A stretch of DNA of 64,000 nucleotides from Apium graveolens (GCF_009905375.1 NW_027417173.1:1-64000); one strand, 5' to 3'. Shown: positions 33,206 through 46,300, numbered from the stretch's first letter. Numbers and translations are program-made. Notes: a model not told the origin generated them from the sequence alone.

Positions 33206-33394
33206 ACTCATATGAAAGAAAATGGATACTTGCTTGCTTTCCTCTTTTAAGCACTTCTTCTTCTTGCACACAGATAGATATTAATTCGTTGAGGCTCCAT
33301 TTCTCTTTTTATGTATTGTAAAGGCTTTTCAAGTAACTATATTGATTAGAGAAAGAATTTAAAAACGGTTCTTTAACACTCATCTTAAAACCCT

Positions 33395-33835
33395 TCAATT
33401 TTCTATAATTTCAATTCCTTTCATAATGTACTCTCCGATGCTTCCCAGGCCATTAAATTTCATCTTTGTAAGTGAAATCATGAGATTGATCACTTTGCTT
33501 TGTCCGAAACTTTTGTACTTTTCAGCAATAGAATTATAGTAGTCCCTTGCATATATAGTTCCCGAAATGCCTCCTTGTAAGGCATCTGTCTTACTTATTT
33601 TCATGCATATTAATGCCATCTTGATATGCTTATGCCACTGCTCATACTTATTTTTGGCATCTCTCGTTGCATTTGCATTTAACTTTGTAGGTGTGTCTTC
33701 TTTTAAACCATGATCGAAGTCCAAAATTCCAAGGTTCAATTCAATATCTTGTTTCCACTTCTTGAAATTCAATCCATTGAGTAGTTCCATTTTATTAGTA
33801 CTCATGGGAAAACTCATTGTTGTAGAAAGTCTCAT
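33395..33835 (-). pseudogene. Ty1-copia gag fragment
   Basis: A 146-codon open frame on the minus strand contains LLNGLNFKKWKQDIELNLG, LKEDTPTKLNANATR and KSFGQSKVINLMISLTKMK, the capsid-like gag domain of copia elements (UBN2 type). There is no zinc knuckle or polymerase attached and no LTR can be placed, so it is a fragment. The frame is intact over its length, which suggests it is fairly young. It is a different gag from the ones at 28070 and 35177. Confidence 0.8.
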
Positions 33836-34477
33836 TCTTGGTTTAATCTTCAGTGAAACTTTACTTTATGTGTACATGTTTATGTATGAGATTTATCTAG
33901 TTTCACTTAATACCATAATATATGAGATTTACCATATATACATTTATATTTAAATAAATCTGTATATGTGTCCTAAAATAAGCTATATAAAATCTACTGT
34001 ATCCATGTATGGATTACACATATCATTTTTAAGAGGTGGTATCATTTGTGATTTAGATATATATACGATTCGATATACTTATTTATGAAACTAGTTTGTG
34101 GATTGCACAAATCACAGCTTGAATAATAATTATTATTCCTTATTTTACATACATGCATATATATCTAAATGCTAAAATGACAACTATACGAAGAAGGATC
34201 AAGGAGAAGATGCAAGAGATTTAACAATCCTAATGATTGAAACCCAAGAAGACTTCAAGACTTCAAGTATATTCAATATTCAGTGTATGCTTAAATTGTA
34301 GTATAACAACGGTGGTGTTAAGTAGGCACTTTAGCATAGATTTTCAAAAACTTGAAATGCAAAACAAAAGTCTTCACAATCAGCAACAATTTTGATGACT
34401 AAACCCACAAAACATTACACACACTATTCTAAAAAAAATGAATCTATTCCAATCTTTCTAAATTTCTTTGCTAATTG
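33836..34477. other. AT-rich spacer up to the copia insertion site
   Basis: No gene. The last five bases before the LTR, 34478-34482, are GCTAC, the left copy of the copia target duplication. Confidence 0.6.
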
Positions 34478-34482
34478 GCTAC

Positions 34483-35110
34483 TGTTGGGCGTGGTCCACT
34501 TATATGGGCTATGATTTTATTAAGCCTAACTAAATAAATGAAAAAAAACAAAAATACAGTAGAATGTTAGAGAGAGAGAAAAAAAGGAAATAAAAGGGGG
34601 GAGACAAAATGTTTTGTGGAGTAGCGTGAAGTGATTCAAGACAATCCCAGAGGTGGAAGTACCAGTAGCAACAAGGTTGTATGTGTGAATTCTCTCCTAC
34701 AAATCGGTGAGAATATCCAAACTTGGTTTGATATATTATTAGTGAAATCCACATCTCTGTGAAAATTAATGTTTGTATGTACCTCTAGTATTAACTGGAG
34801 AGAAACTTGTGTATCCCATTATTTATAGTGGAAGTGTTTTAGTGTGGGTGGTTTACTGTCACCTCATGGTTTTTTCCCTTCACCTTGGAGGGTTTTCCAC
34901 GTCAAAAATCTGGTTTATTTTTTTACTTCTTTGCTGCTGTTATTTTGATCTATATTGCTGCAATTTTCTGTTTATTGATCGGTGCATCATCCTATTTTAC
35001 ACATAAAGAGGAAGTCTAAAGTGTAGTTGCATATAGCTTAGCTTGTTGTTGATTAATTGTGGTCTCCGGTAACCTTAGAGCATTGATGTTAAAGTGTATC
35101 CAAAAAAGAG
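34483..35110 (+). repeat. 5' LTR, 3' end lost
   Basis: It matches the 3' LTR from TGTTGGGC to CCAAAAAAGAG. The final bases found in the other LTRs (TTTATTACACTATTTTACTC then CCAACA) are missing. They are replaced directly by leader sequence (CCAGGTTGCTAG). The joint lies in the shared AGAG of LTR and primer site. Base differences from the 3' LTR are visible throughout, so the insertion is not brand new. Confidence 0.9.
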
Positions 35111-35160
35111 CCAGGTTGCTAGAAATAAGTGGCATCAGAGCCAGGTTGCTAGAAATAAGT
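35107..35160 (+). repeat. Duplicated primer-binding-site segment
   Basis: AGAGCCAGGTTGCTAGAAATAAG occurs twice with a 30-bp period. The second copy is preceded by TGGCATC, giving TGGCATCAGAGCCAGGTT at 35130-35147. This is complementary, with one mismatch, to the 3' end of plant initiator tRNA-Met (usual site TGGTATCAGAGC). The first copy lacks the TGGCATC start. Confidence 0.85.
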
Positions 35161-35176
35161 TTCTTGTGTGTCAAAA

Positions 35177-38100
35177 ATGGATGGGTCAGATGGAATGATT
35201 AGATTGAACTCAACAAATTACTCTATATGGAAGCGTATGATGGAAGACTTGCTTTATTGCAAAGATTTATATAAGCCAGTTACATTAGGTGATCAAAAAC
35301 CTGATGATATTTCAAGTGAAGACTGGAAAGTTATGCACAGAAAAATTGTTGGATTTATAAGAAGGTGGGTTGAATCTAGTGTATTCGAAAATGTTTGTGA
35401 TGAAACTGAAGCTCATATTTTATGGAAAAAACTAGAGAGTACCTTTGAGAAGAAAATGGCAAGAAACAAAACTGCACTAATTAGAAGGCTTGTTAATATG
35501 AAGTATAAAGATGGAAGCAGCATGGTAGAGCACACAAATCAGTTTCAGAGCATTGCCAACAAATTGGTCACCTTGGAATTAAAGCTTGATGATGAGGTTC
35601 AAGCTTCTTTACTTCTTAGCTCATTGCCTGACAGTTGGGAAACACTAGTGGTGACAATCAGCAACTCTGCACCAGATGGAAAACTAACCATGGATTTGGT
35701 TAAAGATAGCTTGTTAAATGAAGAGGCAAGAAGAAAAAAAGCAGGTGAATCTTTTTCAGGGGCACTTCTAACGCAGAAAGAGGAAAGACCTGGAAGGAGT
35801 TAACAAAGAAATTGGCGCAATCCAAGCAAAAGAGATCATTCCAGGGGAAGATCTAAATCTAGATCAAGAAAAAATGTTACTTGCTACCATTGCAACAAAC
35901 CTGGACATATGATTAAAAAGTGCAGAATTTTAAAAAGAGAACAGAAAGGCAAGGAGAATGAGAATGAGGCAAACACAATTTCTAATGATGGTGATGTACA
36001 GATTGTCCATGATGGCGTATTTGTCAATATTGCTTGTCAGGATACAGATTGGGTGATCGATTCCGGTGCCTCATACCATGTAACATCTCATGATGAATTT
36101 TTTACAAGCTATACCAGTGGTGATTTTGGAATAGTGTGAATGGGAAATACAGGTGCATCCAAGATTGTCGGTATTGGCGATATTCACTTAGAAACCAACA
36201 TTGAAAATAAGCTAGTGCTCAAATACGTCAAACATGTTCCAGATATTCGACTTAATTTGATCTCTACAGGTAAACTTGATGATGAAGGTTTTGAAAGTTA
36301 TTATGGTGGAGGTAAATGAAGCTTACTAAAGGTTTGCTAATTGTTGCTAAGGGAAAGAAAATGAGCACTCTTTATTCGACACAAGCTACACTTTGCAAGG
36401 CTGATATAAATATAATTCAGAAAGATGCAAGTCTTGATCTTTGGCATGCAAGGCTCAGTCATATCAGCGAAAAAGGACTCCAAACACTGGTCAGAAAGAA
36501 ATATTTACCTCAACTGCAAAGTATGTCTTCCCTTAAAACTTGTGATCATTGCATAGTTGGAAAAACATATAGAGTTGCATTCAATACTCATTCCTCTTTT
36601 ATAAAGCCAGGTGTGATTGATTTGATACATACTGATGTTTGTAGTATGCAAAGTAAATCTCTTGGTAGTGCTCTTTACTTTGTAACATTTATTGACGATC
36701 ATTCCCGGAAAGTTTGGGTGCTCAATTTAAAATCTAAAGATCAGGTACTTGATGTATTTACAAAATTTCATTCTTATGTTGAACGAGAAACAGGAAGAAA
36801 ACTGAAGTGTGTCAGATCAGATAACGGAGGTGAGTACAGGGGTCCATTTGAAAAAATATTGTCAAAGACATGGCATCAGGCTTGAGAAAATAGTAGTAAA
36901 ACCCCCCAGCAGAACGGGGTAGCGGAGAGAATGAATAGAACCATTGAAGAGCGAGTCCGATGTATGCTTTCACATGTTAAACTACCAAAGTCTTTTTGGG
37001 GGAGGTTGTAAGAACTACTGTTGATTTAATCAATCTTTCTCCTTCAGTTCCGCTTAACGGTGATGTACCTGAAAGAGTATGGACAGGGAAATATATCTCA
37101 TATAATCAGTTGAGAGTTTTTGGGTGCAAGGCATATGTTCATATTCCGAAAGATGAAAGATCGAAACTTGATGACAAGGCAAAATTATGTATTTTCGTGG
37201 GATATGGCCATGAAGAGTTCAGATATAGATTGTGGGATCCAATGGACAAGAAAATTGTCAGAAGCAGAGATGTTGTATTTCTTGAAGATCAGTTTGGTGA
37301 AGTTAAGAAAGTTGATAAATCAAGATCCTTTGTTAGCTCATATGTTGATTTTACACCAATTCCTCCTCCTCCTACAGTCCATAACAATCAAACGGAAGAT
37401 AATGATCACATGGAAAATGGTCAAGAAGACCATCAAGATGATGGTGGCAGGTTTGAATTTGATCAGACAAATGAGGATGACGAGCAAGCTGAAAATGAAG
37501 ATCCAGAAACGCAGTGGACAGAAACAGAGATTCCATTGAGGAGATCTACAAGAACAAGACAGCCCTCTACACGATACACTCCAATAGAGTATGTGATGTT
37601 AACTGAAGGGGGAGAACCAGAATCTTACTATGAGGCTGTTTCACATGAGAAAAAAGAAGAATGGTCGAAAGCTATGGAAGAAGAAATTAGATCCTTGCAG
37701 CAAAATCACACTTATGATTTAGTCAAGCTACCTAAGGGTAAGAGAGCATTAAAAAATAAATGGGTATACAGGTTGAAGACCGATGAAAACAGTGGGCAGG
37801 CTGAGAAAGAGCTTGTACGGTCTTAAACAAGCCTCTCGACAATGGTACAAAAAGTTTTATTCCTTTATGAAAACTCATGGATATCGTAAGACAAGCTCTG
37901 ATCATTTTGTATTTGAGAAAAGATTTTCAGAAGATGATTCCATTATTCTCCTCTTATATGTGGATGATATGTTAATCGTTGGCCAGGATGCGAGTAAGAT
38001 TGAGAAATTAAAGAAAGATCTTAGTAATACATTTTCTATGAAGGATTTAGGGCCAGCAAAACAAATACTCGGTACGCAGATCATACGTGACAGGAAGAAC

Positions 38101-38366
38101 AAAAAAACTTTTGCTATCTTAGGAGAGATATATTAATAAAGTTTTAGAGCGGTTTAACATGATTAATGCAAAGCCAGTTTTATATCCGCTTGCAAGTCAT
38201 TTTAAGTTGAGTAATGAACAGTGCCCTTCAAGCGAAAAAGAAAAACAAGAGATGAAGAAAATTCCGTATGGCTCCGCGATAGGCAGCCTCATGTATGCCA
38301 TGGTTTGTACCGGGCCTGATTTAGCTCATTCTGTCGGAGTTGTTAGCAGATTTCTTTCGAATCGTG
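35177..38366 (+). pseudogene. Copia gag-pol, 5' part up to the CACTA insertion
   Basis: Gag starts at ATG 35177 (NSTNYSIWKRMMEDLLYCKD) and stops at TAA 35801. The same frame goes on to the zinc knuckle CYHCNKPGHMIKKC (35882-35923) and the protease motif WVIDSGASYHVTS (about 36048-36086), then a TGA at 36137. Pre-integrase and integrase follow from 36316 (WHARLSHISEKGLQ, DVCSMQ, VRSDNGGEY, AERMNRT, with frame breaks). The linker and RT entry run to 37800 (WSKAMEEEIRSLQQNHTYDL, KGKRALKNKWVY). The sequence then jumps to KSLYGLKQASRQWYKKF and LLLYVDDMLIV, so about 100 residues of the RT fingers/palm with the first catalytic Asp are deleted. RNase H is cut at 38366 by the CACTA element. Closest lineage is Tork/TNT1. 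Non-functional. Confidence 0.9.
38364..38366. other. CACTA target site duplication GTG (left)
   Basis: GTG stands immediately before CACTACAAG at 38367 and immediately after CTTGTAGTG at 48558-48560, a perfect 3-bp duplication as expected for CACTA elements. Removal of the element and one GTG would leave the copia reading frame continuous across the site. Confidence 0.95.
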
Positions 38367-38384
38367 CACTACAAGAAAACAAGG

Positions 38385-38940
38385 GTAAATTTGACCGGAT
38401 AAATATGACTGCGGCTAAATTTGACCGACGCTGGTCATATTTATGGTCAACTTACATATATAATTGGTCATACTTAAATTTGACTGCCGGCGGTCAAATT
38501 TAATGTCAACCAGCATTCTAAACCTGGTCAAGAATTAAATATGACCGATGAAAGTCAATTTTATTATCGGTCACATTTAATCGGTCATATTTAGTTTTTA
38601 ACATTGCCAAAAATTGGAGGGAAATTTCCCGCCATGGCGGCCAAAATTGAGCGGAACAAATATGACCGAGGTCGGTCATATTTATGCTTGGCCATAAAAA
38701 AAATGGCGCCAAAATTCCCGCCAAAACTAAGAGAAATTATCAGGAACCAAATTTGACTGAAGTCGGTCATAACTAAGTTTGACTGTCATCGGTCAATTTT
38801 GTTATTAACTATTTTTTAGGCAAATTTTAATAATTTATTAAATTTGACTGCCTTACCGTTGCTTTGGTCGTATTTATAAATATGACCGCAGTCGGTCATA
38901 TTTATAATTATGACCGCCCTCGGTCAAATTTACCCGTTTT
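38385..38940. repeat. Left subterminal repeats of nested CACTA
   Basis: Many copies of an about 10-bp motif, TTTGACCG or its complement CGGTCAAA with the variant GGTCATATTT, often as facing pairs. Such arrays bind the TNPA-type protein in En/Spm. The motif differs from the ACAACGGTT motif of the packed CACTA. Confidence 0.9.
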
Positions 38941-39395
38941 AGATCTGATACCTTCTGCTTCTTTTCTAAACTTTCCTTTCTTTACTAAACTTTCTCCTCT
39001 CATTTTGCCTTCTTCTTCCACCATAACTCCACCCTTTGTACACCATAACTCCACCCTTTGTCCTCATTTTTCATGAGATCTAATTAATCATCAAGTAAGT
39101 TTCATTCCTTAACTTTTGCATTTAATTAATTTTACTTTCTTAACATAGTATGGAGCTATTATTTGGTTGTACACATGTGTATGTATTTTTGGGGATTCCT
39201 AATTTGTTGATGAAATTAGTGTTATTATTAGCTGTGAACCATGATTATAGTTAATTGAACTTTTATGGTGAGTATTAATATAAATTATAATGGTAGCCAA
39301 TTTATCGATTTGTTTAATATAAATTGATTATTTATGATCTATTTATATTTATGTTAATTTGCATTTAACTCACATCACGTATGTATAATTTGTAG
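38941..39395 (+). promoter_or_regulatory. TNP2-like gene leader and first intron
   Basis: A CT-rich leader (TTCTTTTCTAAACTTTCC, 38960-39060) includes a short direct repeat of CACCATAACTCCACCCTTTG. A probable donor (GTAAGT near 39094) follows and an acceptor (TTTGTAG) ends at 39395, right before the ATG. The transcript would start inside the subterminal repeats. Confidence 0.5.
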
Positions 39396-42300
39396 ATGAC
39401 ATCTGATCGTAGTTGGGTTGGTCATAATCGGTACAACGATTTGAAGTATTTAACAGAAGAGTACAAAAATGGTGTGGATGATTTTATTAAATTTGCATGT
39501 GATCATCTTGATCCTAGAGATGGAGGGCTAATAAGATGTCCATGTAACGATTGTGTAAATAAGTACTTCAAGGATCCTAGTGCGGTGAAAGTTGATTTAT
39601 ACCTTAATGGTATTATGGAATGGTATACTAGATGGGATTTGCATGGGGAAAGGGATATGCCTCGAGGTGATACCAATACAAGTTCTCATAATATTCATTA
39701 TAATGATGAGGATATGTATGATGCTCGTGATATGCTAAGAGATTTTGCAGATGCAAATCGACATTTTGAGAATTTTGTGGAAGAACCAAATACAAAAGCA
39801 AAAGAATTTTACGAGATGGTGGAGAATGCTTCTGAGCCAATATATCCAAACAATCCGAATTTCACAACATTGTCATTTGTTAACAAGCTACTTCATTGGA
39901 AACACAAGCATAATTGTACTAATAGTGGCTTTGATGAGTTGATTCACCTTATTGGATCGGTATTGCCCGTTGATCATAAATTGCCTCGGAACTACTATGA
40001 CGTGCGAAAGATGATAAGAGGATTGCATATGGAATATGAAAAAATTGATGCTTGCGAGAATGATTGCATGTTGTTTTACAAAGAAAATAGAAACAAGACA
40101 CATTGTGATATATGCACTACAAGTCGATACAAGGAGCAAAAGGATCCAAAGAAAAATAAAATCCCACGAAAGATCTTGCGATACTTTCCTCTTACCCAAA
40201 GGTTGCAGCGTTTATTCATGAATAAGAAGACTGCAGAAGATATGAGGTGGCACCACAATAGGGTCAAAGTTGATGGTCAATTATGTCATCCGGCGGATGG
40301 AGATGAGTGGAAACAATTTGATCGTAGATTTCCAAACTTTTCAAAAGAGATTCGGAATGTCAGACTTGGCCTCTCTAGTGATGGATTTGACCCTTTCCGT
40401 GATTCACACGCTAGGGAATATACTGTTTGGCCTGTGGTTGTAGTAGTTTACAACCTTCCTCCATCTATGTGCACGAAAGCTCCCTACATGTTTATGCCTC
40501 TTCTGATTCCTGGGCCGAATGATCCAACAAAAGATCTTCATGTTTACCTCCGACCATTGATTGATGAATTGAAAATATTATGGCGCACCGGAGCAGAAAC
40601 TTATGATAGGTTTTCTTGTACAAATTTTATGATGAAGGCGGCATTAATGTGGACAATCAGTGACTTTCCTGCACTTGGAATGCTTAGTGGGTGGTCCACA
40701 AAGGGGAAGTTGGCATGTCATATTTGTATGGGACAAGTAAAAGCCAATCAACTAAAGCATGGTGGTAAGCCTAGTTTTTATGGAACTGCTCGATATTTCT
40801 TAGAACCGGATGACCCGTTGAGAAGGTTTACAAAGTTTGGAAGAACTGAAGCACATTCAGTTACATATCGTTATCCAGGATCACTAGTAAGGAGTCTTTG
40901 TGAGGATACGCAGTTTCCTCCTTCAGGAAAGACATCTTGGAGAAAACCGAGGGACTATGGTATGACACATAATTGGACTCACTTTTCTCCATTTTTTGAG
41001 CTTCCATATTGGGAGACACTCACTCTTCGTCACAACATTGATGTCATGCATACCGAAAAAAATGTTTTTGAGAACATATTTTTTACAATGATTGGTGACA
41101 CTAAGAAAACGAAAGACAATAGAAAAGCAAGAGAAGATTGTAAAGAACTTGGTGTGCATCGTGAATTGTGGATTCAAGATGATGGTACAATGCCAAATGC
41201 CCCATATGTGCTTTCCAGGGATCAACTTCTTAAGTTGTTTAGATGGATTTACACACTTCAGCTTCCTGATGGGTACGCCTCTAATATATCCAGGTGTGTT
41301 AATTTTGAAACAAAATCTATTCACGGAATGAAGTCGCATGATTGTCATATTTTTATGCAAAAATTGTTGCCTATGATTTGTCGTGACTTACTACCTAGGC
41401 ATGTAGCGGATGTTCTTATTGAGTTATCTAACTTCTTCCAAGATTTATGTTCTTCAACTCTAAAGTACGGTGATTTGGAAAAAATGGAGAAGGACATAGC
41501 GAGAATCATGTCAAAACTTGATGTCATGTACACTCCAAGTTTTTTTGATCCGATGGAGCATTTGCCACTACATTTGGCTACAGAGTGTAAATTGGGTGGC
41601 CCGTGTAATTTTCGATGGATGTATTTTGTTGAAAGATATTTGCACATTTTGAAGTTGAAAGTTAGAAACAAAGCTCGAGTCGAGGGTTCAATAGCCGAAC
41701 GATATATTGAGGAGGAGGGTGTACACTTTTGCTCATTATACTTTGATTCTAAAATTGCAACCATGCATAATCGACTTCGTCGAAATGAGGCACCCCGACA
41801 ATCTCATGATCCCAATTTGTTGGAAGTTTACACATATCCAACGCTACCCGGTCTACGGAATAGAGATAGAATCTTGAGTGATGATGAACATAGACTTGTA
41901 ACTTTCTTATTCAATTTACTAATCTAATTTAATGTTTAGTGGATTTCATAGGTTGGTGCAAAAACAATACCCGCACTACAATGATGCCGAAAAAGATCAA
42001 TTTCAAAAAGATAATTTTTTGGATTGGTTCGAAAGAAGGGTAAATTTTAAATATATAAATGTGTGTATATTTTTATGTGTGCAAATATATATATATATAC
42101 ATATACATACAAGTTTATTCATGTACTTGTGTAATTTTTGTTATGTACAATATTTTAGGTACAAGATGATGGAGAGCTCAAGGACAAATTTATAGATTTA
42201 ATAAGAGGTCCTATTTATAAAGTTGAATCTTATAAAACATGCAAGTGCAATGGTTATAAATTTGCTTGTGCAAATTCTAATGAGCTCACATCATCAAATT

Positions 42301-42953
42301 CCGGTGTAGTTGTAATTGGTGAGAAATTTTATATAATCATAAAATTTAGGTTGAATTTGGTCTTCATTATGTATAAATCCAATTTTGACACATTTTAAAT
42401 TGTAGGGACTTCTTACAAAGAAAGTCATGGAAATAATTACGGGAGACTACAAGAAGTTCTAAAGCTTCGATATCGCAATGGGCATGAAATTGTCGTCTTC
42501 AAATGTCATTGGTTTGATCATACAAGACATGTCAAAATTGATAGAAATCGGATGATAACCGTAGATGTTAAATCGAAGCTAAATGCCGAAGATGTGTTTG
42601 TGTTGGCTAGCCAAGCTCATCAAGTATATTATGCCCCAAATATTGCAAATCCAAAGTCATCATGGTATACTATCCTAACAACAAAGAGCCGGCAAGTCGA
42701 TGAAAGCGTGACATCTAGAGAAGAAAATATATTCAATGATGATGCTTTTCAAAATGAAGAATCAAATGCTTCATCTTCACATGTGGAAAGAGTGGTCGTT
42801 GATGATCCGATAAATTTCTTTATTGACTTGACAATGTTTGAAAATAATCATTTCGTGGATGACTATGAAGAAGAACAAAATGCGAGAAATAAAGAAAATC
42901 AAAATGAAGACATGAACATTGATGATGGAAGTGATAACGATGATTTGACATAG
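39396..42953 (+). CDS. TNP2-type CACTA transposase (exons spread over this span)
   Basis: The main exon from ATG 39396 is open for 843 codons. It starts with a Transpos_assoc-type domain (residues about 1-95, with cysteine motif IRCPCNDCVNKYF). The TNP2 domain follows at about 300-600: GLSSDGFDPFRDS, VVVVYNLPPSMCTKAPYMF, IPGPNDPTKDL, HNIDVMHTEKNVFEN. A DUF4218-type region is at about 660-780 (LLPRHVADVLIELSNFFQDL, EHLPLHLATECKLGGP, YIEEEGVHFCSLY). Further exons lie at about 41940-42038, 42160-42320 and 42406-42953 and encode a DUF4216-type region and an acidic C-terminus. The product cuts and joins CACTA ends in the nucleus. The joint near 41899-41940 is doubtful: it is either an unusually short intron (about 42 bp) or a small deletion with frame loss. 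The upstream acceptor at 39395 supports this start. Confidence 0.85.
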
Positions 42954-43300
42954 TTCAATTGTTTTCTAGTTAATTTGTACCAATGCGGATATTAGTAGGA
43001 CATTTTTCATGAATTTTAATACATTCCGTAAATTTGATATTTACTTATTTTAATTAAATTTACTATATTTCATGATTTTTATTCATATTTAGAACTTTGT
43101 AATGTTTAAATTGTATTATTTTGGAAACAGAAAAAATTGGGCAGTAGCTACTGGAAGTTAAACTGAAGCCTCAAATTATATGACCGGGTTCGGTCAAAAT
43201 TAAATGACACGGGAAAAATTCACTCGACGCAGTCATATTAAGCCTGTATATAAATTTTTTTTATAACATTTTGTTGACTTCACCATCCATTATCTCCCTA
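42954..43300. promoter_or_regulatory. Intergenic region with internal copies of the subterminal motif
   Basis: After the TNP2 stop, AT-rich DNA leads to a short cluster at about 43180-43250: TATGACCGGGTTCGGTCAAA, AATGACACGGG and GCAGTCATATT. This is the same TGACCG-type motif as in both element ends, but placed just upstream of the TNPA-like gene. It could let the TNPA-type protein regulate its own promoter; that role is inference from En/Spm biology. Confidence 0.5.
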
Positions 43301-46300
43301 AACAGCGCCGCACAGAAATACTAGGGTTTTATCTCTCAGACTTCAAATTCTCCAAAAACTTAGCCAACGAAGCCAAAAAGCTCATTCAAATGAAGCGAAA
43401 CTTAGCAATCACGGTGGTAATGTTTTGAGAAACTATTATCCATTTAGGGTTTTGTATATTTTGGGTATTTTGGTGATTAACATTTGATTACGGTTGTCTA
43501 TTCTCCTTTTTGGATAATTATTTTGTTCTATTGATGATTTAATTGTGTTTATTTGATATTTTCATCACTTTTTTGTATGTGTGGGTTTAAAGTTTGAATC
43601 TCTATTTTCCACCCTTAAATCTGTATTTTCTGTTAATGTTTGTGTTATCTTATTATGTTTGGTTATAAACAAACTAAAATTTAGTCTTTTTTATCAGCTG
43701 TTATGTATTTGTTAGGTATAATTTTCTTATTATGTTATGTTTGTGTTATCTTATTGTGATACTAAGCAGTACTCTGTCTCTTTTCTTAATTTGAGCTTAA
43801 GATTGAATTTATGTATTTGTGTCTAATTTTTTTTATCTTAACATGTTCTATAAATTAGTTTTGATATTTGTTGTTTTTTTTAATATATCCAGGTTGGTAG
43901 GTGTAGTTTTTTGTTGATTCTGTTTGTGATTCTTATGGCGTTGGGGTCTAGTAGCAGCTGGAATGGTGGTAGTAGAGGGGGAAGAGGTGGACGGGGAAGA
44001 GGTGGACGCGGAAGAGGGGGAGGTGGACAGGGAAGAGGTGGACAGGGAAGGGGTGGAAAGGGAAGGGGTACTGGTAGAGGGAATGGCAGTTGAACGGAAA
44101 ATGAAGGAGATAGGGAGGAAGGTGGCGATAATGATGACAATGATGAGGAGAATGGTGATGAAGGACAGGAAAGTCGTATTGTACCGCATATAACATTCCA
44201 GAGAGCTAAACGTAGCTGCTGTGTTGGTGACTACAATAAGAGACCTGCCACAGATGCGGATAGGCAGATTGTCCATTTTATCGAAGGAAGAAAGTAATTT
44301 CTATTTCCTACTACATATTGCTTATACATATATACGGGTTTGATACAAGTGTAGTACTGTGTGTATACAATTGAATGTGCACAAACTTATACCTTTACCT
44401 GCTTGATTATTAAGATTAATCTGTTCCTTATGATGCATACTAGTGTATAAATTACATGTCTAATAGCATAAGACTATTTTATCCTAGTATGTTATATATA
44501 CTATAAAAAAATCTGACTGTAACTAATAATTGTAGTATCAAGGAGGCTAAGAAAAAAAAGACCTTGAGCTACATAATTAAAGTAAATTGGGATGAATATA
44601 CACATCAATCAAAGGGAGCAGAACGTGAAGCCTTCTATGACCGTTGTATTAAGGAATTTAAGGTATTTTTAATTTTCATGCCTTTTATTTTTTCATATTA
44701 ATTATACGCAGTTGTTTACCTTTTTAATTTTATACTTGTACGTGTATCTCGTTTGGTAGAAGTACTATGCTTATCCAGAAGGAGTTGAAGAAGAGGGGGA
44801 TAGAGCGGTAAAAGAGTATTTGAAGAAAAATTGGAAGAGCCTTCCCTATCAGGAGAAGACCAGGGCAGAGCAGATGCTAATGACGCGAGAAATGGAGGAT
44901 CGACCACGGCTACTCGACGTTCTTTCAGACCACATTACTTCAGCCCACGGACTTGGGACAGCCTCAATGAGTACTGGGATTCTGACCTGTTTAAGAAGAG
45001 GTCTATCAAATCCAAGAATGCTCGAGCACAGCTGGAACATCAACATTATAGCGGGGCAATGCCTTTTGACGAGAGACGTGAGGTATACGAATTTTAGTGA
45101 GTAATAATTTTTGTCTAGTTCTTTATTTTGATTACTCAGATTCAAGTACCTTAATCTTTACGCTCATTAGACATTATAAGATGTCTAATTTATAAAATGA
45201 TTTGTAAGTAAACCATTTGTAAGTAAATTGATGTTTTTAATTACAGAGGCTTGAAGAGGAAAAACAAGCACCTATTTCTGATATGGAGTTTATGGACCAC
45301 GTATACCACTTTGATAATCCGGCTACTATAAAGTTGAAGGTATACATACACATAATTCAAGTAGCATTACATTTATATGATCATACATTTACATTCATTT
45401 TGGAGAATGTTTTGATATCAATAACGTCCCTGTAAAAATTAAAAGAGAATTTTGTGCAACATATCTATTCATAGGTTTATTGTTATTGTTCTGCACTCTC
45501 AAATTCAAATCGTCAAACATGATTAAAAAGTAAATGCCGTGCAGTATATATATAATTATAGTTAGTTTAAATTCTTTGTTCTTGTTACTTAACAATTTTC
45601 AGCTTGATTGTGTAAATTTGGACTTATGTCTTTTACATGTTGCAGGAAGATATGGAAAGGGTGCGGGCTTCACAATCCATACCGGAAGAGATGACTTTGG
45701 ATCCACCTCCATCACCAGCTAGTTTGAAGAAGATACATCGGAAAAATGAATTGAGCCTAACAATCCTAGCGAGGCCCCCGAAAAAGGGAATATCTGTCCT
45801 TCATCCTCGACATCCGGTAGCTGAAATTATAGGAGGCTACAAGGCAGCGGAACTGACTAGCTTCCAAAGTACACAGAATTCTCGTTCCTCTTCCCAGCCA
45901 ATTTCTGATGATAATCTGGATTTGATAGTCAGGGTTTCTGGTGAGATACACCTAATGGTTCATTCCCTGGAGATGACGGAGGTGCCACGTGCATTACTAA
46001 ATGATCGAATGCAAAGCTTGGCCACTGCAGCATTCCCGAACCGAGATGACCCGAAGCAGCAGGAGTTATGGACTGAATATATGCGGCTTGGGACGGCCTT
46101 TGTTGTTGATGCCATGGCATTGAACAAAAAAGTCATTTTGGAGGTACCTTTCTTATCTTAGTTCATATAATTTTCTACGGCATCTTTATTTCAGTTACAG
46201 TAATACACATTACCTAAACTATAGAGATAAATTTGATTCTATAGTTATATTATATTTTCTTCAAAACTATTATTCAAAAACAAATATGGAGCCAAAAGTG

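Noticed and set aside
40923..41764. Minus-strand frames over the transposase
   Set aside because: Antisense to the well-supported TNP2 exon.
43848..44276. Long minus-strand open frames rich in Pro/Ser/Leu opposite the RGG tract
   Set aside because: They are antisense to a low-complexity coding repeat that belongs to the plus-strand TNPA-like exon; the composition explains the open frames.
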